From positions 1-6,281 of the forward strand of contig CAYYAQ010000225.1 of the NCBI GenBank assembly GCA_964469555.1: a DNA stretch of 6,281 nt, in the 5' to 3' direction. The notes beneath the pieces were generated by a model that was not told the origin of the DNA, made no database searches, and worked only from the letters and a program-made list of their open reading frames with translations. Positions 1-4,950 of the stretch are shown one piece after another (positions within the stretch are counted from its first letter, which is position 1; every line of letters starts with the position of its first letter). The position numbers and the translations under genes were made by a program. The stretch is from CAYYAQ01 sp964469555. GTDB lineage: Bacteria; Planctomycetota; UBA1135; UBA2386.

Positions 1-224
1 ATCAGAGTGCCTACCCCTTCGTACAGCCATTGCTTCGCGAGACGTTCGATCTCGCCGCGGACCCGTTTCTCCTCGTCGGTCAGGAAACGGTGCGCTTCTT
101 CCTTCAGGACCGACACGGACCGATCCTTGAGGCGGCTGAGTTCCCGGCTGCCGAGCCACGCCAGCAGACCCAGGGGGATCAGCAGTGTCAGTAACAGCGG
201 CAGATGCTTGAGGAGTGCGCGCAC
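1..224 (-). CDS. Partial small membrane-anchored protein, function unknown (5' end of gene; runs off the left edge)
   Basis: Read on the minus strand, this frame is open from 284 to the window edge and shows strong G/C preference at third codon positions. From the GTG at 224 it gives 74 residues. A hydrophobic segment at about residues 8-24 (HLPLLLTLLIPLGLLAWLG) is a probable membrane anchor, followed by a charged, helix-prone stretch (e.g. VLKEEAHRFLTDEEKRV) that may be cytoplasmic or coiled. No family is recognised. The start is uncertain: an in-frame TAA lies at 287-285, there is no ATG in frame, and the choices are an ATT at 278 or the GTG at 224. Neither has a clear ribosome-binding site. 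Codons between 278 and 224 also look coding (ILIEWLRVRSARSAV), so the real start may be the rare ATT, or an upstream sequencing error may hide it. It is divergent from the methyltransferase and so not part of that operon. The gene is fairly secure; its function is not. Confidence 0.6.
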   Translation of the reverse strand, partial: MRALLKHLPLLLTLLIPLGLLAWLGSRELSRLKDRSVSVLKEEAHRFLTDEEKRVRGEIERLAKQWLYEGVGTL

Positions 225-311
225 GATGTCGTGGACGGCAGATCGCGCCGACCGGACGCGGAGCCATTCGATGAGAATACCGCGTTATCTACAGTGTCGT
301 CTCGTGCTCGG

Positions 312-340
312 TTGAAAACCCCCCTCCTGAGCGATGCAAT
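312..340 (+). promoter_or_regulatory. Candidate sigma70-type promoter for the methyltransferase/ABC operon
   Basis: TTGAAA at 312-317 (one mismatch to TTGACA) is followed after exactly 17 bases by TGCAAT at 335-340 (two mismatches to TATAAT). Counting from the -10 box, the expected transcription start is base 347, the A of the methyltransferase ATG. No Shine-Dalgarno sequence lies before that ATG, so the first message would be leaderless. The site sits in the divergent gap between the two outward-facing genes, where a promoter is expected. The -10 match is only four of six, so this is a plausible candidate, not a demonstrated promoter. Confidence 0.35.
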
Positions 341-346
341 AGCAAC

Positions 347-1100
347 ATGACAGTACCCGAGGCGCTGCGGGACCCGAAACTGCGGCGATTTCGGCTGCGT
401 CGGCATCGTCTGCACTGCGCCGGCGGCGAACTGTCCGTGGTAGCGCCGGCCCGTGGAGACGACCTCCTCGAGGGGGGGGGCGCCCTCGAGTGCCTGCGTC
501 GCAACCAGATTCCCTACTGGGCTGACGTCTGGCCGGCCTCTGTAGGCATGGCACGGCACTTGATGCGCGGCCCCGAACTCGTCGGACAGTCCTTCATGGA
601 TCTGGGCTGTGGGATCGGGCTCGCCGGGCTGGCCGCCGCGATGAAGGGTGCTTCGGTCCACTTCATCGACAACGAACCGGATGCCCTTCACTTCGCGGCG
701 TTCAACGCGCGTCAGCTCCCGGCGGAGCGGTTGAGCTTCCAGCAACTGGACTGGTTCGGCGAGACCGTGGACCGGGAATTCGACGGCGTGTTGCTCTCGG
801 ACGTGGCCTACGAGCAGCGCAATAACGAGCCGCACACCCGCCCTCTGCNNNNNNNNNNCAGCGGCCTATGCGGAGTCCTGAGGGCTCCTCGACGAGCCAC
901 TCACCCGCCATCTGCGCCGGTGCGTAGCGGATTCAGGCTTCGGGCTTGTCGCTGATCCGTACCGCGCGGCGACGGATGATTTTCTCAAGTTGTTGACGCC
1001 GGAGTTCAGTGTGAATACTTCAGCGGGTGACACGTCTTTTCGCGGCGACAGGATCGAACTCCGATTGGCTACGATTCGCCGCGCCGCCACCCGCCCATGA
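347..1100 (+). CDS. Class I SAM-dependent methyltransferase, METTL20/21-like (probable protein-lysine type), interrupted by assembly gap
   Basis: The N-terminal part (347-848) reads cleanly. It contains IPYWADVWPAS, the lead-in typical of the METTL20/METTL21/Nnt1-like group, then the SAM-binding motif I DLGCGIGLAGLAA, the acidic post-I motif FIDNEPDALHFAAFNA, and motif IV LLSDVAYE. These resemble ETFB-lysine methyltransferases and related cytosolic enzymes that transfer a methyl group from SAM to protein lysines. The protein target here is unknown. After ten Ns the fold continues in a different frame with a convincing C-terminus (EPLTRHLRRCVADSGFGLV, then DPYRAATDDFLKLLTPEF) that ends at the TGA at 1098-1100. 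In that frame a TGA sits at 879-881, immediately after the gap, so bases are missing or wrong near the gap, or the gene is truly broken. Assembly error is more likely, because codon use stays normal on both sides. The stop overlaps the next ATG (ATGA), showing translational coupling to the ABC operon. The ATG at 347 is the only sensible start and has no Shine-Dalgarno sequence. Confidence 0.75.
467..490. repeat. Inverted repeat with G9 homopolymer inside the methyltransferase gene
   Basis: CTCGAGGG (467-474) and CCCTCGAG (483-490) are perfect reverse complements separated by eight bases. They enclose a run of nine Gs at 472-480. In the methyltransferase frame it encodes LLEGGGALE and the frame is the same on both sides, so the stored length keeps the gene open. 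A G9 tract is prone to slippage and to sequencing error. The hairpin may be incidental to the codons. Confidence 0.6.
849..858. other. Assembly gap (ten Ns) within the methyltransferase gene
   Basis: Ten consecutive undetermined bases. A round number like this usually marks a scaffold join of unknown true length. The reading frame before the gap and the one that gives the convincing C-terminus after it differ by one position, and a stop appears at 879-881. The real sequence across 849 to about 885 should therefore be treated as unknown. Confidence 0.95.
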
Positions 1101-2053
1101 CCGTCCAACTCCGCGACCTCACAATCCAATACGGACGCTTCGTCGCGGTCAAAGGGGTCACCGCGGAGTTTCCCCGGGGCTCGGTCGGGCTGTTGGGTCG
1201 CAACGGGGCTGGCAAGAGTTCGGTTCTAAAGGCACTGCTCGGGCTGCTGTGGCCCACGGGTGGCCAGATGCAGATCCTGGATCTTCCGGAGAACACGGAC
1301 CCCGCCGAGATCCGGCGGGTCGTCGGCTACATGCCCGAGCGCGAATCGCACATCCCCCTCCTGAACGGTTACGAGACCGTTCGCCTCGCCGCGGAATTGA
1401 CGGGGTTGCCGCGACTGGCAGCGGCGCGCCGCGCGCACGAGGTGCTGTATTTCGCCGGGCTGGACGAGCAGCGCTATCGGCCCGTGTCGGGCTACTCGAC
1501 CGGAATGAAGCAGAAGGTCAAGCTCGCCGCGGCCCTGGTGCACGATCCGCAGGTGCTGTTCCTCGACGAGCCGACCAACGGACTCGATCCGGCTGGTCGC
1601 CGAGACATGTTGCGGTTGATCCAGGATCTGACGACGAAGTTCGGCAAGTCGATCATCCTGTCCTCGCACATCTTGTCGGACGTCGAGCAGGTCTGTGAGC
1701 ACGTCGTGCTGATGGAGGAAGGCGAGGTGCTGACGCAGGGCTCGGTGAAGGAGTTGACCAGCTACAACACGCGGATCATCCACCTCGTTGTCGGGGGCGA
1801 TACCGACGCGGTATGTGAGGCCTTGCGACCGCTCGCCGTCCAGCCTGTCGAGGCTCAGGAGATGAGCCGCTACCAGGTGACCGTCGCCGAAGACATGGAA
1901 ACAGAACGCCTGTTCGCAGCCGTCCGCGATGCAGGTGGCGTCGTGAGGGAGTTCCGCGAGCACCGCCGCACTCTCGAGGAGGTCTTCCTGTCCGCGGTGC
2001 GCACGGCCGAACGCCAGGACGGCTCGACGGACCCAGCGGGGGGCGGGGCATGA
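1097..2053 (+). CDS. ABC-2 type exporter, ATP-binding protein (first module)
   Basis: A 318-residue cytoplasmic ATPase that would power the adjacent membrane protein. Visible motifs in order are Walker A GRNGAGKS (34-41), a Q-loop region GYMPERE (78-84) with Glu where Gln is classical, the signature YSTGMKQ (133-139), Walker B LFLDEP (154-159), the D-loop GLD (162-164) and the H-loop His at 191 (SSH). All catalytic residues are intact. The region after about residue 215 is an extra C-terminal domain ending in RTLEEVFLSAV, like the DUF4162-type tails of NatA/CcmA-like and drug-exporter ATPases. The ATG overlaps the methyltransferase stop by four bases, and the gene's own stop overlaps the next start the same way. 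No Shine-Dalgarno precedes it, so coupled translation is likely. Substrate cannot be inferred. Confidence 0.95.
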   Translation: MTVQLRDLTIQYGRFVAVKGVTAEFPRGSVGLLGRNGAGKSSVLKALLGLLWPTGGQMQILDLPENTDPAEIRRVVGYMPERESHIPLLNGYETVRLAAELTGLPRLAAARRAHEVLYFAGLDEQRYRPVSGYSTGMKQKVKLAAALVHDPQVLFLDEPTNGLDPAGRRDMLRLIQDLTTKFGKSIILSSHILSDVEQVCEHVVLMEEGEVLTQGSVKELTSYNTRIIHLVVGGDTDAVCEALRPLAVQPVEAQEMSRYQVTVAEDMETERLFAAVRDAGGVVREFREHRRTLEEVFLSAVRTAERQDGSTDPAGGGA

Positions 2054-2967
2054 CGATCTTCGATACCGGGTACAGCGCGTTTCAGTACGAGCCGGTCAGT
2101 CCTTTGGCCCGGATCTGGTCGCTCGCGCGGATGGAATTCGGCAAGATCTTCAGGTCGAAGAAGGGACTCGTCCTGTTCATCCTCAGCGTGGTGTACGTGA
2201 TGGTGCTGCTCGTACTGACGTTCCTCAACCTCGGGCCCAACTCGGAGCAATTCTCGGAGATCGGGAGACAGTTGAGCCCGCGGTTGTCACCATTCACCCG
2301 CGAGTTCTATCTAGGCTACAGCACGGATGCCTTCGGGTTCATCTGCTTCGTGTTGCTGACGACCATCGTCAGTGTGCGAGCGATCGTAGCCGACAAGGCG
2401 GTCAACGCTCTCGAGATCTACTGGACGCGCGGCATCTCTCCGTGGGGCTATTTCCTCGGCAAGTGGATCGGCTCGTTCTTGCTGCTCGTCGTCGTGTACG
2501 TCGCTGGACCGCTCGTGGTGTGGCTCTACGGCCTGTTGTCGGCGCCGGACGTGACGTTCATGCAGGAGACGGTCAAGTTCGTTCCCTCGGTGATCCTCGC
2601 GCTCCTGATCAAGTGCGCCGTGCTTTCGTTTCTCGCGGTGGGATTCTCCGGTTTGAGTTCCTCGCCAAACATCGCCATGTTCATGTGGTTGATCGGGATC
2701 CTCGGTTCCCGCGCTCTCGTGACCATCCTCAAGGGATTTGCGCGACGCCACCGGGGAAACCACCCCGAGATCGTGCAGGACGGTCCCGACTGGTACGACG
2801 CGCTCTGCCCCTGGGATGCCATGGTGCGGATCGAAGAGCACGTCGTGGGGATCACGAGTGTCTCTGACTACAACGTCTGGATCGCGTGGGCATCCCTGGG
2901 TGCGTTGAGCGTCGTTCTGCTCGTCCTTCTGCGGCGAAACCTCCGGACGACGGAGGTGATGGCATGA
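2050..2967 (+). CDS. ABC-2 type exporter, membrane permease (first module)
   Basis: A 305-residue integral membrane protein. Hydrophobic segments lie at about 39-60, 94-114, 138-163, 178-200, 207-227 and 276-294, giving the six helices typical of ABC-2 permeases. The N-terminal 38 residues are polar, with an amphipathic stretch (LARIWSLARMEFGKIFRSKK) characteristic of ABC-2 subunits entering the membrane. Between helices 2 and 3 lies D115-x10-TR-x-IS-x6-GKW (to residue 139), a cytoplasmic coupling-region pattern shared with the second permease. A polar insert at about 228-275 precedes the last helix and is not present in the second permease at that place. The start overlaps the upstream ATPase stop (ATGA). 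The gene pairs most naturally with the ATPase directly before it. Transported substrate unknown. Confidence 0.9.
   Translation: MTIFDTGYSAFQYEPVSPLARIWSLARMEFGKIFRSKKGLVLFILSVVYVMVLLVLTFLNLGPNSEQFSEIGRQLSPRLSPFTREFYLGYSTDAFGFICFVLLTTIVSVRAIVADKAVNALEIYWTRGISPWGYFLGKWIGSFLLLVVVYVAGPLVVWLYGLLSAPDVTFMQETVKFVPSVILALLIKCAVLSFLAVGFSGLSSSPNIAMFMWLIGILGSRALVTILKGFARRHRGNHPEIVQDGPDWYDALCPWDAMVRIEEHVVGITSVSDYNVWIAWASLGALSVVLLVLLRRNLRTTEVMA
2952..2960 (+). promoter_or_regulatory. Strong Shine-Dalgarno for the second ABC ATPase, inside the permease gene
   Basis: GGAGGTGAT is a nine-base match to the complement of the 16S rRNA 3' end, with seven bases between GGAGG and the ATG at 2964. It lies inside the last codons of the first permease (TEVMA). 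It fixes the start of the second ATPase at 2964 instead of an in-frame ATG at 2886. It is the only strong Shine-Dalgarno in the operon, which suggests independent extra initiation at the second ATPase on top of coupling. Confidence 0.75.
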
Positions 2968-3890
2968 CCGCAATACCGCAAGGCGGTGCGAGCCTCGAGT
3001 TCCTCCTCACGAGCAAGTGGTACGGCCAGATTTCGGCGCTCACGGACGTGTCGGTGCGCTTCACTCCGGGAGTGACTGGACTGGTTGGCCAGAACGGCGC
3101 TGGCAAGTCGACCATGATGAAGCTCGCCTGCGGCCTGCTGCGACCGAGCTTTGGCGAGGTATTCCTCAACGGCGAACCGCCCACCTTTCCGAGAGCGAGA
3201 CAGTCGCTCGGCTACTGCTCGGACATCGACAACTACTACGAGCATCAATCCGGCTTCGTCTTCGTGGCGTGGATGCTGCGGCTCTCCGGCGCGAGTGGCC
3301 GCGAGGCACGGAGCAAGGCCGGGTCCCTGCTGGACGAGTTGGGACTCGGCGACGCGATGCACCGCAAGATCGGTGGCTACAGCAAGGGCATGCGGCAGCG
3401 AGTCAAGCTCGCCGTGGCTCTGGGCCACGATCCCAATGTCCTGTTGATGGACGAGCCGCTGACCGGTCTCGATCCCGTGGCCCGTCAGGAGATGGCCGAG
3501 TTGATGCGGAAGTTGGGTGACGCCGGCGCAGTCGTCGTGGTCAGTAGCCACGTCCTGCACGAACTCCAGACCATCGCCGACCAGATCGTCTTGGTTCATC
3601 AGGGCCGCAAGCTCGCCGAGGGGACGGTCGGCGAAATCCGTGAGAAGATCGACGACAGGCCACGGCGCGTGCACCTCGCGACGGCGCAGCCGCGCGAACT
3701 CGCCGCCCGCCTGTTCAATCAGCCGGAGATCACGACCGTCACGATCACGCACGGTGGCGTCGAGATCGCGACGGAAGCTGGGCATGGCGTGGACGGATTC
3801 CTCACCGGGCTCGGCGCCGACGGCCTGATCCAGGAGGTCGTGCCGCTCGACGACAGTCTCGAGTCCGTGTTCGGGTATTTGGTGAACTGA
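2964..3890 (+). CDS. ABC-2 type exporter, ATP-binding protein (second module)
   Basis: A 308-residue ATPase paralogous in layout to the first. Motifs are Walker A GQNGAGKST (42-50), signature YSKGMRQ (139-145), Walker B VLLMDEP (159-165), D-loop GLDP (168-171) and H-loop His at 196 (SSH). The Q-loop region reads GYCSDIDNYYE (83-93). Neither Gln nor the common Glu is at the expected place, where relatives often have PE or PQ. The C-terminal 85 or so residues form a regulatory tail ending DSLESVFGYLV, matching the tail of the first ATPase. The start at 2964 is chosen because it overlaps the permease stop (ATGA) and follows an excellent Shine-Dalgarno; the longer frame from 2886 only adds residues antagonistic to the permease overlap and lacking family character. 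It probably pairs with the permease that follows, or with the first ATPase as a heterodimer. Confidence 0.94.
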   Translation: MTAIPQGGASLEFLLTSKWYGQISALTDVSVRFTPGVTGLVGQNGAGKSTMMKLACGLLRPSFGEVFLNGEPPTFPRARQSLGYCSDIDNYYEHQSGFVFVAWMLRLSGASGREARSKAGSLLDELGLGDAMHRKIGGYSKGMRQRVKLAVALGHDPNVLLMDEPLTGLDPVARQEMAELMRKLGDAGAVVVVSSHVLHELQTIADQIVLVHQGRKLAEGTVGEIREKIDDRPRRVHLATAQPRELAARLFNQPEITTVTITHGGVEIATEAGHGVDGFLTGLGADGLIQEVVPLDDSLESVFGYLVN

Positions 3891-4702
3891 TGCCACGATT
3901 CTTCGAAGTCGCCCGACAGACGTTCCTGCTCCAGGTCCGGGGCAAGGTCTTTCTGATCCTCACCGTGCTGAGCGTGCTCTTCTCGTGCATCTTCCTGGTG
4001 ATACCGCCTGACGCGAGCGCGGTCTCTGGCAACGAGTTGTTCGAAATGGTCGCGTACGGATCAGCGTTCACCGCGTTGCTTCCGTTCATCACGCTGTTCT
4101 TGGCGTCGCAGGCTATCGGCGGCGATATCGATGACCGGACGAGCGTCTACCTGTTCACGCGACCGATCAGCCGCCTCTCGCTCCTGGTCGGCAAGTGGCT
4201 GGCCGTGATCCTCCTCGCCGGCGTCTTCGTCACAATCGGCATGACGTCCTTGTTCGTCGTTATCGGGCTCGGCCCGCGCGAGTGGCAAGGCGGCGCCGAG
4301 CCGACGACGACGAACTATCTCGCCATGCTCCTCGCCGGATGGCTCGCGATCGTCGGTTACACCTCGGTCGGGTGCCTCTTCGCGGCGTTCTTCCGCCGCC
4401 CGATGCTCATCTCGGTTCTCTACATCTTCGTGGAGCAGTTCGCATCCCGGTTGCCTCCCCAGGTCGGGATCCACACGCTCACGGTCGCGTTCCCGACTCG
4501 GGTGTTCATGTACAAGAACATGGACGAATGCTGGGAGCTCGAGACCACGCTGCGTGGCGCGATGGATGCGTCGCGAGAGGAGCAGCGCATGTTGATGGAG
4601 GTCGAGCCGTTGACCGCCATCATCAAGATCATGCTCTTCACGATGATCCTCGCCGGCTTGATCTACTGCCGGCGAGAGTACGACTCGCGCCCCCGGGAGT
4701 AG
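3890..4702 (+). CDS. ABC-2 type exporter, membrane permease (second module)
   Basis: A 270-residue membrane protein with hydrophobic segments at about 19-38, 55-74, 101-126, 143-168, 172-186 and 242-260. It carries the ABC-2/NosY-like segment after helix 2: IGGDIDDRTSVYLFTRPIS, then GKW at 101-103. The pattern D79-x10-TR-x-IS-x6-GKW has exactly the spacing found in the first permease, supporting common descent. A polar loop at about 187-241, rich in Glu, Met and Arg, precedes the final helix. Its ATG shares one base with the preceding stop (TGATG). A GGTGA four bases before the ATG may serve as a weak ribosome-binding site. This is the last gene of the coupled run; the next plus-strand gene begins 248 bases later. 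Confidence 0.9.
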   Translation: MPRFFEVARQTFLLQVRGKVFLILTVLSVLFSCIFLVIPPDASAVSGNELFEMVAYGSAFTALLPFITLFLASQAIGGDIDDRTSVYLFTRPISRLSLLVGKWLAVILLAGVFVTIGMTSLFVVIGLGPREWQGGAEPTTTNYLAMLLAGWLAIVGYTSVGCLFAAFFRRPMLISVLYIFVEQFASRLPPQVGIHTLTVAFPTRVFMYKNMDECWELETTLRGAMDASREEQRMLMEVEPLTAIIKIMLFTMILAGLIYCRREYDSRPRE

Positions 4703-4756
4703 GCGCCCCGCCTCAGAAACCTCTTCGCATTGTTCCCGTGTCCGAGTGGACGGGGC

Positions 4757-4927
4757 TCAGCGGCGGGGGAGAGACTTCAGGAACCCCGCGATCGACGCGT
4801 GGGGCGCGACCAGCGGGACGTCGTCCGCGTGGAATGTCGGTGGTGGCTTCTCGCCCTCGAGCGCCCAGGAGCCGAGGTGACGGCGCAGAAAATCCCCCGC
4901 CGATGGAGTGGCGTCGCCGGTAGGATC
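4757..4927 (-). other. Coding-like minus-strand remnant or undetected small gene in the 4703-4950 spacer
   Basis: The spacer has no convincing plus-strand gene. On the minus strand one frame gives 56 protein-like residues, including GDFLRRHLGSWALEGEK and DDVPLVAPHASIAGFLKSL, ending at a TGA at 4759-4757. About four fifths of its codons end in G or C, and the second positions are much less GC-rich, which is the profile of the real genes here. No ATG, GTG or TTG lies in frame between 4757 and 4927. The frame stays open to an ATG at 5014, deep in the kinase gene and without a ribosome-binding site. A neighbouring frame has an ATG at 4952 (MDNDGKEARS) that a single indel near 4915-4930 would join to this one. 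It may be the decayed 3' end of a gene, a small gene with an indel, or chance in GC-rich DNA. No family recognised. Confidence 0.3.
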
Positions 4928-4950
4928 GCGCCTCCTTCCCGTCGTTATCC

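Noticed and set aside
7..315. Plus-strand open frame of 102 codons at the left edge
   Set aside because: The translation is rich in Arg and Ser with no protein-like pattern, and the overlapping minus-strand frame has better codon composition and a clear membrane segment.
188..835. Long minus-strand open frame antisense to the methyltransferase
   Set aside because: It mirrors the codon bias of a gene with clear SAM-binding motifs on the opposite strand, and no motif is seen in its own translation.
2886..2963. N-terminal extension of the second ATPase to an upstream in-frame ATG
   Set aside because: It would overlap the permease by over 80 bases, encodes low-complexity Arg/Pro/Ala/Gly residues, and ignores the excellent Shine-Dalgarno at 2952-2960 before the ATG at 2964.
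2868..3896. 342-codon minus-strand open frame antisense to the second ATPase
   Set aside because: The His/Asp/Arg/Gln-rich composition is typical of antisense frames in GC-rich DNA, and the plus strand carries intact Walker and signature motifs. The same applies to 1226-1963, 2311-2973, 4061-4474 and 5101-5955 on the minus strand.
4706..4768. Possible terminator after the second permease (CCCCGCC at 4706-4712 pairing with GGCGGGG at 4762-4768)
   Set aside because: The arms are only seven bases with about 50 bases between them and no T run follows, so it does not look like an intrinsic terminator.
4195..4923. Plus-strand open frame spanning the second permease and the spacer
   Set aside because: It is an out-of-frame, Arg-rich shadow of the permease with no start signal and no protein-like pattern in the spacer part.
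4921..4950. Promoter or ribosome-binding site directly before the kinase
   Set aside because: TAGGAT at 4921 has no -35 partner at a suitable distance, and the CCTCCTT before the ATG is anti-Shine-Dalgarno in sense, so neither can be supported.
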